A DNA stretch of 64,000 nucleotides from Hyphomicrobiales bacterium (GTDB lineage Bacteria > Pseudomonadota > Alphaproteobacteria > Rhizobiales > Rhizobiaceae). The notes beneath the pieces were generated by a model. It saw nothing but the letters and a program-made list of their open reading frames with translations. It made no database searches and was not told the origin of the DNA. The stretch lies in assembly GCA_900474095.1 (NCBI GenBank), contig UCOA01000109.1:1-64000 (forward strand). The letters run 5' to 3'. Below, one piece after another: positions 1-7,830 of the stretch. Every line of letters starts with the position of its first letter. The first letter of the stretch is position 1. The position numbers and the translations under genes are program-made.

Positions 1-528
1 GGCAAGCCAGTGATCCTTCCAGTTCGGCTCGATCGGGAACGAATAGCGCCAGGTGCGCTTGGCGCGCGTGAATATCTTCTTCAGGACGAGCGTCGTCGAG
101 CGATTGACGGTGGCGGCCGACACCATACGCATCGGCGAATCGTCCTTCATCTTTTCGCGGCCCCACGCCGGCTGCGATCGGCGCCAAGTGACAAGCCGCG
201 CCACATCGGCGTCGGAAATGTCAGTGAGGAGCTTGGATGCTGTGAAATAATCAACCAGGCGGGCAAGATCTGTCCAGGTCGTCTCGGAATTCGCGTGCAG
301 CTTGCCGACCTCTTCCCAATAGCGGGCGGTGGCGACATCGATCGTCAATGGGCCACCGCCGGCGGCCTTGGCCGCCTTAACCGCGGCCTTAGCCTTTTCC
401 TTCTCGGCGCGCTCTACCGCTTCTGCTTCTCGGCGGTTCGCTGTTCCCGTAGTGCCGTAAAACCGATCACCGCCGCACTGGAAGTCGTAGTGGTAGAACG
501 GCGAGTTTTTGGGCTTGTAGGTGGACAT
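1..528 (-). CDS. Phage integrase, tyrosine recombinase (N-terminal part)
   Basis: The minus-strand frame from the ATG at 528 is open to the window edge (176 codons). The start resembles rhizobial phage integrases (MSTYKPKNSPFYHYDF), followed by a charged alpha-helical stretch, a core-binding (SAM-like) segment and a segment typical of the start of the catalytic domain (ATVNRSTTLVLKKIFTRA). The catalytic Arg-His-Arg-Tyr residues would lie beyond the edge and cannot be checked. It would catalyse site-specific integration and excision. Its start overlaps the upstream HTH gene by 115 nt in another frame, so the two are probably translationally coupled. Confidence 0.88.
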   Translation of the reverse strand, partial: MSTYKPKNSPFYHYDFQCGGDRFYGTTGTANRREAEAVERAEKEKAKAAVKAAKAAGGGPLTIDVATARYWEEVGKLHANSETTWTDLARLVDYFTASKLLTDISDADVARLVTWRRSQPAWGREKMKDDSPMRMVSAATVNRSTTLVLKKIFTRAKRTWRYSFPIEPNWKDHWLA

Positions 529-755
529 TGACGCATCCTGCGGCGGTTGATGAAGTCGAGGATGTCCTTGCGGTCAAACCCCACGCGAGGCCGTTTTTCG
601 CCCCGGCCGAGCGGAATGAAAGCTATTTCGCCAGCCTTTACGTGGCCGCGCAAGGTCTTTGTTGAGATCGTCAGTATGGAGGCTGCCTCGGCCGGGGTCA
701 GAAGATCGTGATCCATCACGGCACCTCGTCCGCGGATCTCTTGGTACCCGTTCAT
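414..755 (-). CDS. HTH excisionase-like DNA-binding protein
   Basis: A small protein (113 aa) with a MerR/excisionase-type helix-turn-helix (about residues 14-65: LLTPAEAASILTISTKTLRGHV, then a basic region and RKDILDFI). It lies immediately upstream of the integrase, the usual place for an excisionase or recombination directionality factor. The ATG at 755 has a strong GGGAGGTGGAGAG ribosome-binding site and overlaps the previous stop as ATGA. An alternative ATG at 716 (MDHDLLTP) also has a good GAGGTG site. The C-terminal 40 residues are encoded over the integrase start and look low-complexity (Thr run), so they may be dispensable. Confidence 0.65.
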   Translation of the reverse strand: MNGYQEIRGRGAVMDHDLLTPAEAASILTISTKTLRGHVKAGEIAFIPLGRGEKRPRVGFDRKDILDFINRRRMRQCPPTSPKTRRSTTTTSSAAVIGFTALREQRTAEKQKR

Positions 756-949
756 TCCTCTCCACCTCCCTTGTCGTCTCGGAGGGCGGGACGGCCGGAT
801 TCGGCTAATGCAGCTTCGATGAGGTCGAGTTCATCGGACGTAATAACTGCCAACCCCTCAGTGAAATGCTCTTTCATCTCGGTGCGCAGTCGCATGATAA
901 TTGATGCAATCGCCTCTGTAGACTGTAGAGCCTTGGAGTTGTCGTTCAT
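752..949 (-). CDS. Hypothetical small phage protein
   Basis: About 65 aa, acidic and helical, no domain recognised. The ATG at 949 overlaps the stop of the DUF1643 gene as ATGA; an in-frame ATG at 961 is an alternative start. It ends in ATGA overlap with the excisionase-like gene, so it belongs to the leftward recombination operon. Function unknown. Confidence 0.55.
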   Translation of the reverse strand: MNDNSKALQSTEAIASIIMRLRTEMKEHFTEGLAVITSDELDLIEAALAESGRPALRDDKGGGEE

Positions 950-1455
950 GGGTGAGTCCAATCGATCAGGGGCGTGAAATAGGCAAGTGTGAGGGGGTGC
1001 AGTGGATCGCCCGAGTCAGTGAGCCCGAAAATCTTCACGGGCTTGCCCGCCGAGAAGATCAGCGACTTCACCATATCAATGCGTGGGCGAAGGCGCGACG
1101 GCAATTTCAGGCGACTGCCCCAGCAAGGAACCAATACGTCCGCCTCGGCGATTATCTCGGCGAGGTAGGCGTCGTTCAACGACCCAACGGGGTCGGCAAC
1201 CACGCGTAACTCGCTGACGTCCGTTGCGGTTCTTCCAAACAGATTTCCGACGATGTACCTGCCGCCGCCATTGCGAAGGGTGAACCCATTCCATTTCACG
1301 ACGGTGTGGTCATTGTACTCGCCGCTGGCGGTCGAGCCGTTGACGCCGAAGTAGGCATAGACGATGCCAGCGCCGCCCAGGATGCGATCAAGGCGCCACC
1401 GGTAGGTGCCGCAGTCGGAAAAGATGGCTGAACCGCGTTGGATGAGGTCCGTCAT
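946..1455 (-). CDS. DUF1643 family protein
   Basis: 169 aa. The pattern is that of DUF1643: an N-terminal segment like IFSDCGTYRWRLDR, a central NLFGRTATDVSELR region followed by DPVGSLND, then ADVLVPCWG and a C-terminal PLHPLTLAY stretch. The family is frequent in phages and mobile elements and its biochemical role is not established to my knowledge. It sits in the leftward operon between a DUF968-like nuclease gene and small unknown genes, consistent with a role in DNA metabolism or host takeover, but that is inference from position only. Confidence 0.75.
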   Translation of the reverse strand: MTDLIQRGSAIFSDCGTYRWRLDRILGGAGIVYAYFGVNGSTASGEYNDHTVVKWNGFTLRNGGGRYIVGNLFGRTATDVSELRVVADPVGSLNDAYLAEIIAEADVLVPCWGSRLKLPSRLRPRIDMVKSLIFSAGKPVKIFGLTDSGDPLHPLTLAYFTPLIDWTHP

Positions 1456-1531
1456 TGCAGAATCTCTTTCAACCGGCGCGTTTCAACCGGCAAACGAAAA
1501 ATCAACGTTGCGGGCGCCCTCATAGCGTATC

Positions 1532-1954
1532 CTACTCCCCTGCAGTCCGCCCGGTAGCGGAAAGGCCCAGGGTGATCCGTCCCTGGACAATGATCCGAAC
1601 CGCGGCGTCGGTGTCGCCCGTGGTGGCGTACAGCGCCTGCGCGAGGGCAAGCGGATCAATGCGGTGGGACAGCCACCATTCCCGCTCATTCGTGTCGTGC
1701 TGCGCCCGGTGTTCGTCCGGCGACAGCGGAAGAGTCCAAGCGTCGTCGGGCTTTTGAGCCTTGCCAGTGTGCTTCTTCCGGTAGACCGGGTCCCCGTAGC
1801 GGATATGGCAGGCTTCGCAGCCGTAAACGCCGGATAGCACGCTCGGTAGCCGGCGGATGAACGCAAGGTGGCCTTCGTCGCGAATGCGCTTCTGCGCTCT
1901 ATCTGACGGGTCCTCGCTGAATGCTGTTGAGGGGCGGCGGATTGCAAAGGCCAT
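1532..1954 (-). CDS. DUF968/Ref-like putative nuclease
   Basis: 140 aa. Contains a Cys-x2-Cys-His motif (GCEACHIRYGDPVYRKKHTG, about residues 45-64), then PLSPDEHRAQHDTNEREWW and RIDPLALAQALY. This arrangement resembles the zinc/HNH-like core of DUF968 proteins and the P1 Ref (RecA-dependent nuclease) family, which occur in phage recombination operons. The start overlaps the preceding stop (TAATG). It would fit processing of DNA alongside the Bet-like annealing protein encoded upstream. Assignment is by motif only. Confidence 0.6.
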   Translation of the reverse strand: MAFAIRRPSTAFSEDPSDRAQKRIRDEGHLAFIRRLPSVLSGVYGCEACHIRYGDPVYRKKHTGKAQKPDDAWTLPLSPDEHRAQHDTNEREWWLSHRIDPLALAQALYATTGDTDAAVRIIVQGRITLGLSATGRTAGE

Positions 1955-2175
1955 TACTGCACCAGCTCTTTCGCCATGATCGCTAAGACCTTCAATCGGC
2001 CGGCGATCAGCAGCAGCGCGTTCGTTCCAGGCTGATAACCAACGCTGTCGCGGAAATCGTTCACGCGCTTCATCTCGGCCACTTCGGCACGGAGCTTCAC
2101 ATGGGTATCGACGTAGACCTGAGGCTTTTCAGGTTTGCGGCGCTGGTGAGATTTGACTGTCGTAGTGCCGGTCAT
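1954..2175 (-). CDS. Hypothetical small phage protein
   Basis: 73 aa, basic N-terminus (KSHQRRKPEKPQ) followed by an amphipathic helical region. Not recognised. ATGA overlap with the upstream gene and TAATG overlap with the downstream one place it firmly inside the leftward operon. Confidence 0.55.
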   Translation of the reverse strand: MTGTTTVKSHQRRKPEKPQVYVDTHVKLRAEVAEMKRVNDFRDSVGYQPGTNALLLIAGRLKVLAIMAKELVQ

Positions 2176-2678
2176 GACGCCCTCGCTACTGCAGGGCGGT
2201 CAGACCCGAGAAGATCGGCGAGCGCGTCGAGAACCTTTTCTTTGCTCTCGGCGAATACGCGCTTCCCCATAGCTTTGTAGCTCTGGCTCTGAGCGGTGTA
2301 GACGCGCACCACGGCTTCGCGGACGCTGACGACGGCGTATTGATCGATCGGGCGGATAAATGCTGCCACGCGACGCGCCTCCTGTTTGCTAGCACATACG
2401 ATTGACCGTTCGTCGGCGTAGCCGCATTTCACGAGCATCTTCTTGCGAAGGTGTTCAGCGGTTGGGTATTCGTCCATCAGCGCGTCCGGCAGCGACTGCC
2501 AGGTTTCGCTGATAACAGCGAAGTAATGCGCGTGCGTAGCGTCGCTACGATCGTGATGTTCGGCCAGGCGATAATTCTCACCAATGACGAACTGTTTATC
2601 CGCTTCTCGGGCCCAGTGCGGCGAGGTCGCTTTGAACTCGCCTTCGCCTTGATATTGGAGGAAGATCGGGGCAGACAT
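2172..2678 (-). CDS. Conserved phage protein of unknown function
   Basis: 168 aa, soluble, no signal or membrane segments. It has an N-terminal beta-rich part (IFLQYQGEGEFKATSPHW) and a C-terminal helix (VFAESKEKVLDALADLLG). The overall look recalls DUF1367/NinB-type phage recombination-operon proteins, but I cannot identify it. It lies directly downstream of the Bet-like gene (4 nt gap), so a role near recombination or replication is likely by context. Confidence 0.55.
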   Translation of the reverse strand: MSAPIFLQYQGEGEFKATSPHWAREADKQFVIGENYRLAEHHDRSDATHAHYFAVISETWQSLPDALMDEYPTAEHLRKKMLVKCGYADERSIVCASKQEARRVAAFIRPIDQYAVVSVREAVVRVYTAQSQSYKAMGKRVFAESKEKVLDALADLLGSDRPAVARAS

Positions 2679-2682
2679 TGGA

Positions 2683-3693
2683 TCACCCCGCGCTCAGAAC
2701 GTGATTGCGAAACGCATCATCGACAGGGCGATGCACCGGCGCCGCCAGCTTGGCTTCGATCAGCTTCTTGAGTTCCAGAGCATCGCCAGGATGGCGAGCC
2801 CAGAAGAGCTTGAGCGGGTCCCGGTTCGCATCCTGCCACTTGCGGACAGTCGCCGGCGACTCTTGGTCGACAAACTCGGCGGCGCGGTCGAAGAATTGCC
2901 CGATCGGCACATTCTCAAGGGCATAGGTTTCGCCCCAGAAGACGGTGATCGCATTGTTGCCACCGATGGCCTTCATGCGATGGTCTTCACGTTCCTGCTC
3001 GACAATTTCGGCTGCGGTCAGGTCCAGAACGCGGGCGCGGTCCATTTCCTCTTCGGCATAGACGCCGCCGAACTGCTCCGGCCATCCAGCACGCAAGGCC
3101 TGCGCCTCGGCGCATTTGGTGATCATGACAACCGGCATTTTGCCCCACTGGCCGGATGTGTCGAGAACATCCCGAACTTCGCCTCGCGGAACCTTCCGCT
3201 TCTTCGGCTTGCCGCTGTCAGGCCATTTTTCGCCAGTGTCCTCCCAGTCGTAGCCGCCTTCGGCTTCGTGCTTGATCGGCGCGAACTCGTCCCAATAGGC
3301 TTCACCGACGACCTTGAACCATACGCCGCGACTGTCCTGTTGCCAAAGATATACGCGGGCGAGAACAATACCCTTCGGGTTTGTCGGCGATTTCACCGCT
3401 TCATCAAATTCGATTTCCGCAGGCTCGGAGGCCGGGCGGTAGTTTTTACAGCGTTGAGCAATGACGCGCAGGCCATCACGCGAGACAACGATCGACATAC
3501 GCCGCTTGCTTGCGTCATCGGCGTTCTTGCCGAACACCAGCGGCATGATCTGCTTGCGGAACGGATCCAGCCCGTAGCTTCGTGCCGCCTCCATGAAAAG
3601 ATTGAACTCGTCGGTGTTGCAGTCCCTGGCAACGGTCTGCTGGACAAGCGTGATCTGCCGCGCCGAGAGGTCGAATTTCGTCATCTGGTTCAT
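2683..3693 (-). CDS. bet: Bet/RecT-family single-strand annealing protein
   Basis: 336 aa. The N-terminal half shows the phage Bet signature: DEFNLFMEAARSYGLDPFRKQI, then SIVVSRDGLRVIAQR, VYLWQQDSRG, and the C-terminal MITKCAEAQALRAGWPEQFGGVY. Such proteins bind single-stranded DNA and pair complementary strands during phage recombination, usually with a partner exonuclease. No exonuclease is evident in the visible operon, although the DUF968-like gene could substitute. The start abuts the stop of the Gp157-like gene (TAATG). The C-terminal 80 residues are less conserved-looking. Confidence 0.85.
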   Translation of the reverse strand: MNQMTKFDLSARQITLVQQTVARDCNTDEFNLFMEAARSYGLDPFRKQIMPLVFGKNADDASKRRMSIVVSRDGLRVIAQRCKNYRPASEPAEIEFDEAVKSPTNPKGIVLARVYLWQQDSRGVWFKVVGEAYWDEFAPIKHEAEGGYDWEDTGEKWPDSGKPKKRKVPRGEVRDVLDTSGQWGKMPVVMITKCAEAQALRAGWPEQFGGVYAEEEMDRARVLDLTAAEIVEQEREDHRMKAIGGNNAITVFWGETYALENVPIGQFFDRAAEFVDQESPATVRKWQDANRDPLKLFWARHPGDALELKKLIEAKLAAPVHRPVDDAFRNHVLSAG

Positions 3694-4223
3694 TATCGTC
3701 TCCTGACGGTAAGGCTGAGAGAGCCGTTGTCGAGCATTGCACCTGGGATAATTTCATCGGCCTTGAGGACATCGGCCAAGGCCTTCTTGTCGAGCTTCGG
3801 GGCAGGGCGCTCCTGCTCGACCCAGAACCGGCTCGGAATGTCGGCTTCGTTGGTGACGACGAGTTGCGGCGCGCGCTTGCTGAGCGACAGAGTGGCGCTT
3901 GCGAGTTTGAGTGAAACTTGCTCGGTCGTGATCAGCGCCTGTTCGATCAGTGCTCGGATGCGCTCCGCCCGGTCCTTTTGTTGCTTCTTCCGCGTATCGA
4001 AGGCCTTGATCTTTTCATCCAGCCCAGCGATCAGGATTTCGCACTCGTCAATTTCGGAGAGTGCGGCGTCGAGCGCTTCAAGAAGGTTGGTTTCACCTTC
4101 CAGGCTGTCAGCCACGAGATCGGCATCATCGTCGGCCCCCTGCTGGCGAAGGTTCGTCAGGAGCGCCTTGGCGGCTTCCATCTGGATCATCAAGGTCCGT
4201 TCATTGTTCGGTACAAGTGTCAT
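3693..4223 (-). CDS. Gp157-family phage protein
   Basis: 176 aa from the ATG at 4223, which has a GAGGA ribosome-binding site; an in-frame codon at 4253 is a weaker alternative. Residues about 10-115 are a long coiled coil (NLLEALDAALSEIDECEILI, KKQQKDRAERIRALIEQAL), followed by a beta-rich tail including IPSRFWVEQERPAPKLDKK. This is the siphovirus Gp157 layout. Members are found upstream of phage recombinases and have been linked in annotation to inhibition of host nucleases. Here it directly precedes bet. Confidence 0.75.
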   Translation of the reverse strand: MTLVPNNERTLMIQMEAAKALLTNLRQQGADDDADLVADSLEGETNLLEALDAALSEIDECEILIAGLDEKIKAFDTRKKQQKDRAERIRALIEQALITTEQVSLKLASATLSLSKRAPQLVVTNEADIPSRFWVEQERPAPKLDKKALADVLKADEIIPGAMLDNGSLSLTVRRR

Positions 4224-4230
4224 GTCGTCC

Positions 4231-4365
4231 TCACAGCTGGATTGTGACGGCAAGGCCGAGCGCGAAAAAGATCGTGACAGCGATACGTAGCCACTCGTTC
4301 GGGTCTCTTGGGCTTTGGGTCGAGGGAAAGATTTCGATGGTCTGGCGGCCGACAGGATGGGTCAT
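4231..4365 (-). CDS. Small membrane protein (44 aa)
   Basis: A short gene seen by hand translation: ATG at 4365, stop at 4231. The product has a soluble N-terminus (MTHPVGRQTIEIFPSTQ) and one hydrophobic segment near the C-terminus (LRIAVTIFFALGLAVTI). The start overlaps the upstream stop as ATGA, and the stop lies 7 nt before the Gp157-family start, so its position in the operon is tight. Function unknown. Confidence 0.55.
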   Translation of the reverse strand: MTHPVGRQTIEIFPSTQSPRDPNEWLRIAVTIFFALGLAVTIQL

Positions 4366-4613
4366 TCGGCGGCCTCAAGACTGCGACTGGCAAGTGCGAC
4401 TGACGGTGCGAGATAGTTGTTAAGCAGCGCCGTAAGGGCTTCGAGTTTTGCGGCGTCGAGCTTAATCAGGAACACATCGAAGTCGTGATTAAAGCGCTTC
4501 CAAGCCGTGTCGCCCCCGGAGCCGGGCTGAATGATCCCGGCATGCTCAAGAGTCGAGCGATCCGTGTTGCTGTAGAAGAACGCCAATTTACGGAGGATTT
4601 GGGAGGTGATCAT
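4362..4613 (-). CDS. Hypothetical phage protein
   Basis: 83 aa, mixed helical, not recognised. It starts by ATGA overlap with the upstream gene and ends by ATGA overlap with the small membrane protein gene. Part of the leftward operon. Confidence 0.5.
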   Translation of the reverse strand: MITSQILRKLAFFYSNTDRSTLEHAGIIQPGSGGDTAWKRFNHDFDVFLIKLDAAKLEALTALLNNYLAPSVALASRSLEAAE

Positions 4614-4840
4614 GCTGCAACCCTCTCGTTGCGAAGGGCGTTTTCAGCGGAGATCAGCGTGTGGATCAGTTGTTCATGAGCGGCGAGGCTCCAGCCAGCG
4701 GGCTTTGCCATCCTCGCAGCGATCTGCTTGCAGAGTTTCTGGTGATGACGAACGTTCTCCGCGAGGAAGATGGAGGCGCCGCCCGGCTTCATGCTGTGCG
4801 TCCGTTCGATGATCTTCTGTGCTGATGCCTGGATGTCCAT
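4610..4840 (-). CDS. Hypothetical phage protein, first gene of the leftward operon
   Basis: 76 aa, helical, His-rich centre (ENVRHHQKLCKQIAARM). Not recognised. The start at 4840 has a GGAG site 9 nt upstream. It is the promoter-proximal gene of the leftward early operon, directly downstream of the GTAC-type operators at 4876-4916, so its transcription should be repressor controlled. Confidence 0.55.
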   Translation of the reverse strand: MDIQASAQKIIERTHSMKPGGASIFLAENVRHHQKLCKQIAARMAKPAGWSLAAHEQLIHTLISAENALRNERVAA

Positions 4841-4875
4841 GTCTCAACTCCGTGTCTCGGTTTGTTGAGAATTGA

Positions 4876-4916
4876 CGTACGTTATGTACGATAAATTGTA
4901 AAGTACATTTTGTACG
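4876..4916. promoter_or_regulatory. Tandem repressor operators, leftward/rightward early promoters
   Basis: Two inverted repeats of the form GTAC-N5-GTACG: CGTAC-GTTAT-GTACG at 4876-4890 (perfect palindromic arms) and GTAC-ATTTT-GTACG at 4903-4916, centres about 26 bp apart. They sit between divergent genes starting at 4840 (minus) and 5007 (plus). The same motif occurs between the repressor and Cro-like genes at 8.57-8.64 kb, so this is probably the second operator region of the phage repressor, equivalent to lambda OL. Confidence 0.75.
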
Positions 4917-5006
4917 ATTGAGTTGTGACGCTATTTTTGCTGGACCTCAAGAATCGAATCGACTCATTGCTGCCGTTCTGCTTTCATGGAACAAACGGAG
5001 AACAAA

Positions 5007-5246
5007 ATGGGCTATGCAGTTCTGAAATCAGCCGAACCGTTCACGCTCCACATTCGGTGCGAGAACTGCCTGAGAGACAGCTTCAAGGTGGTGGAGATGC
5101 CTGTCGGCGACGACGTGCCACGCGATGCCGACGAACTTATCGAGAGTGTGTACCTGGAAAAAATCCCGTTCCGTTGCCGACCCTGCGATAGCGTCATTGG
5201 CCGGCTGGTTGGGATCAGTGGAGGAGGAGACCCCTATGCCTACTGA
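5007..5246 (+). CDS. Small Cys-motif protein
   Basis: 79 aa from the ATG at 5007, which has GGAG 7 nt upstream; an in-frame ATG at 4986 would add 7 residues. Two Cys-x2-Cys pairs (CENC near the N-terminus, CRPC near the C-terminus) suggest a small zinc-binding protein. Its 3' end overlaps the next gene by 11 nt. Role unknown; as the first rightward gene after the operators it may be expressed early. Confidence 0.55.
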   Translation: MGYAVLKSAEPFTLHIRCENCLRDSFKVVEMPVGDDVPRDADELIESVYLEKIPFRCRPCDSVIGRLVGISGGGDPYAY

Positions 5247-5541
5247 AAGAGACGTCATCCAATACATCATCGTCCCGCCGTTCGAGCAGCGGGATAAGGT
5301 TATCGCGTCGAAAGAGCGACTTGAGCATTACCTGGACAACCGGTTTCCCGGCAACTCGTTCAAGGTCGCACGGTTCGCGCCGATCGGTGACGATCTGGAA
5401 TTCTGTGTGCTGCCGGTCATGAATTTTGTTGGCGACGACGGCAATTCCTACATGTGCAAGGAGCCGAAGCGATGGTTCATGACTGATATCGCTCAAGCCT
5501 GCCGAGAGTTCGACCAGGGCTTACGAAGTGTTGCAGTATAA
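5236..5541 (+). CDS. Hypothetical phage protein
   Basis: 101 aa. The ATG at 5236 is chosen because of the GGAGGAGGAG ribosome-binding site. Soluble, no recognised domain. Co-transcribed and overlapping with the Cys-motif gene. Followed by an AT-rich gap and the convergent RloB-like gene. Confidence 0.55.
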   Translation: MPTERDVIQYIIVPPFEQRDKVIASKERLEHYLDNRFPGNSFKVARFAPIGDDLEFCVLPVMNFVGDDGNSYMCKEPKRWFMTDIAQACREFDQGLRSVAV

Positions 5542-5623
5542 CCCGGCGGTGAGCGTCAGAATTACGGTCGAGTGCCCTTGTGATTCTCGACGCTAAGTGA
5601 CGTGTATGGCCATTATTCCAAAT

Positions 5624-6256
5624 CTATACGCTCAAATCTCGCATGGCATTGGTTAGTAGATCAAAATTTGTAAAGGGCGCGTCGAGCTCTGCTCCCTCAT
5701 CTTTGCGGCGTTGTCTAGTTTTGCTCGCCCTTTTTTCGGCGTCACTAACCCGACCAATAAATTCGTTGCAGTCGGGGTTTTTTCCAGTTTTAACAGAATA
5801 AGATGAGCACAACGTCTCGAAATGGCTCTGTATTTTATGCCTATCGATAGGCTTATCGAAATCCTCGTAATGGAATGTGAGCCAAAGTTCAAAACATGGG
5901 TTGGAGTACGCAACCCCAACGCGGGCACCTTGGCAATTATCGAAAGTCTCCTTTACTTTCAAATGTTCATCTCGGTCAAAGACCACCCAAACCCTGTCGT
6001 CTTTCTCAAAAGAGCTGGAGGCACCCCTGCCACTGCTTGTTCTCAAGCCCTTTTTAAACCGGATAGCTTTTTCGGCAAGGGTCTTCGGGCCACCAGCTCC
6101 GCCTTCTATTTTCAACTTTAGCAGGACGCGAGTTAGGGTATCTTTGTATGCGTGAAGGTACGCAGGCTCGGTGTTCGCGCCCTCACAAAAAATAACAAAC
6201 CTGGCGTAGGGTAGGGTAGTCTCAGTCTTGCGATCGAGTGAAAAGCGTTTTTTCAT
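5624..6256 (-). CDS. RloB-like / AbiLii-like Toprim-fold protein
   Basis: 210 aa. N-terminal motif FVIFCEGANTEPAYL (acidic residue E25) and a DxD motif in WVVFDRDEH (D94, D96) match the metal-binding Toprim-like core of RloB and AbiLii proteins. A conserved-looking AYSNPCFELWLTFHYEDF follows. Family knowledge: these nuclease-like proteins are encoded with an AAA ATPase and belong to restriction-linked or abortive infection cassettes. Its start overlaps the ATPase stop by 4 nt. Base composition is clearly more AT-rich than the neighbouring phage genes, indicating separate origin. Confidence 0.78.
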   Translation of the reverse strand: MKKRFSLDRKTETTLPYARFVIFCEGANTEPAYLHAYKDTLTRVLLKLKIEGGAGGPKTLAEKAIRFKKGLRTSSGRGASSSFEKDDRVWVVFDRDEHLKVKETFDNCQGARVGVAYSNPCFELWLTFHYEDFDKPIDRHKIQSHFETLCSSYSVKTGKNPDCNEFIGRVSDAEKRASKTRQRRKDEGAELDAPFTNFDLLTNAMRDLSV

Positions 6257-7536
6257 TTAACAAACAGGCCAGTCGTTCCAAGAATGTGTTCTAAGCTATC
6301 CGAAAATGGGAGTGCACCGAACCTACCTTCAAGATATCCCCGCTCAAAATTATCTTCTTTTCGCAGCTTGATATCGGAGAGAGAAAATATCCGCGATACT
6401 CCGTCGTTGTTTTTTTCTGCAAACCAAATCTGATCGCGCCTCATGAAGTCGCAATTCAAAATGTTGGTGTCGTGCACCGTTGCGATAATCTGAGCGCCTT
6501 TCGGATTGGACGTAGTGTGGCAAAAAATAGCAAGTATCAATTCAAAAGCCTGGGTATGGAGGCTGGCGTCCAGTTCATCGACTAAAACAACGCCCCCCTC
6601 ATCGATTGTTTGAAATATTCTAGACAGCATAAATACCAGCCGGCGCGTTCCAGCGCTTTCGCGAGCAAAATCGAGGAAAACAGGCTCCCCACTGGAGGAA
6701 CGATGTCCCAGTCTGAAGCTTACCGCCTCCGGCATTTGATCAGGTATTTGATCTCGCGGCATTTTTATGTGCTCGGCAAGCAACGATAACAAGTCCTCAT
6801 GCAATTTACGGTTAGACTCAGGAATTTCCTGTGTATCGAACCGAAATGAAACGACACCCGCCCCGATAACGTCTAGAAACCGCATAACACGTGGATCGAT
6901 GCCTTTTTCCTGTTCTGGAACAGCGCTACCCGAGACAGACACTGCACTATTGATATTAATTTCCCCAAAATATCTGTAAATTGGCGTTAGATCGTCATGA
7001 TCATTTTGCACGGCGCACGAAAGAAAAAGGCTATTATGCCGTGTTAAATCGGCAATAACCTGATTCCTTCCTTTTAATTTTCTGCCGAAATTGTAAATAT
7101 CTTCATCTCGGTTGAACAACATCTGGGCGCGACCGTTTGGGAAGCTGTAAAGTGCCTCTGATAAAACAGTATTCTTGTTGTAAGAGAAAGAATAATTATA
7201 TCGAACAGTGTCGCAAATGAAGTCGATTTCAAAGTACGTTGGTTTTTCTACCGATTCCCTGTCGAACGCGAATGGAATGTATGGAAGGTAATCATCCGGT
7301 CCGGACGCGGAGTGGGAAAATAGAATCATTTGCCTCATGTTTGCGAGGGCGTTGACTATATTGGATTTCCCCGACGCATTCGCGCCGTAAATTACCGCCG
7401 CCGATATTGCCCGTTGGGACATTCCCTTCAATTCGACAAGGCCGCCTTCATGGTCTTTCAGGTTGCTGGCCACAAGTGAAAATTGGGTCAAGTTCCGAAA
7501 AGAGAGATGGTTCTCGAGTGAGAAGCGAAGCAGCAT
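6253..7536 (-). CDS. AAA ATPase of RloA/AbiLi type
   Basis: 427 aa. Starts like other AAA_15/AAA_21 defence ATPases (MLLRFSLENHLSFRN). Walker A at about 51-58 (GANASGKS), an ABC-like signature ESAGTRR at 293-299, Walker B VVLVDELD (D320, E321) and an H-loop TVHDT (H355). Such ATPases are thought to sense infection and license a partner effector, here the Toprim-like protein overlapping its 3' end. The cassette has its own AT-rich upstream region and lies convergent to the early genes and downstream of the repressor gene, so it could be expressed in the lysogen. Confidence 0.8.
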   Translation of the reverse strand: MLLRFSLENHLSFRNLTQFSLVASNLKDHEGGLVELKGMSQRAISAAVIYGANASGKSNIVNALANMRQMILFSHSASGPDDYLPYIPFAFDRESVEKPTYFEIDFICDTVRYNYSFSYNKNTVLSEALYSFPNGRAQMLFNRDEDIYNFGRKLKGRNQVIADLTRHNSLFLSCAVQNDHDDLTPIYRYFGEININSAVSVSGSAVPEQEKGIDPRVMRFLDVIGAGVVSFRFDTQEIPESNRKLHEDLLSLLAEHIKMPRDQIPDQMPEAVSFRLGHRSSSGEPVFLDFARESAGTRRLVFMLSRIFQTIDEGGVVLVDELDASLHTQAFELILAIFCHTTSNPKGAQIIATVHDTNILNCDFMRRDQIWFAEKNNDGVSRIFSLSDIKLRKEDNFERGYLEGRFGALPFSDSLEHILGTTGLFVK

Positions 7537-7830
7537 AATCAGAACTCCTAGGTACTTATAATCCTTTTAAACCCAATTTTTACGAGAATCTAGCGCATAT
7601 GGCATTTTGATTGCGGATAATCCTCGTTTTGAGATCTTTGCGGTAATTGCGACACACAAGGCGGCCTAACGGCGAACGTGTTCTCATTAGCCGCGGTTAA
7701 CAAAGCAAGTGCGATGGCCACTTCAGGTGCCGAGGCAAAAACTGTGTGAAGATCAATAACTTTGTCGCCGCTGTGCGCTCGGCGCGATCGAAGCCCGATC
7801 CCGGCCATCCCTGATCGAAGGTGGCTTTTC
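7537..7830. other. Gap between repressor and ATPase genes
   Basis: I see no gene with a credible start here. A minus-strand open frame at 7590-7850 overlaps the end of the repressor gene, has no recognisable features and was not accepted. The AT-rich stretch near 7540-7600 probably holds the promoter of the ATPase cassette, though no clear -35/-10 pair was identified. Confidence 0.4.

Noticed and set aside
2701-4290. 529-codon plus-strand open frame
   Set aside because: Antisense to the Bet and Gp157-family genes; no plausible protein features.
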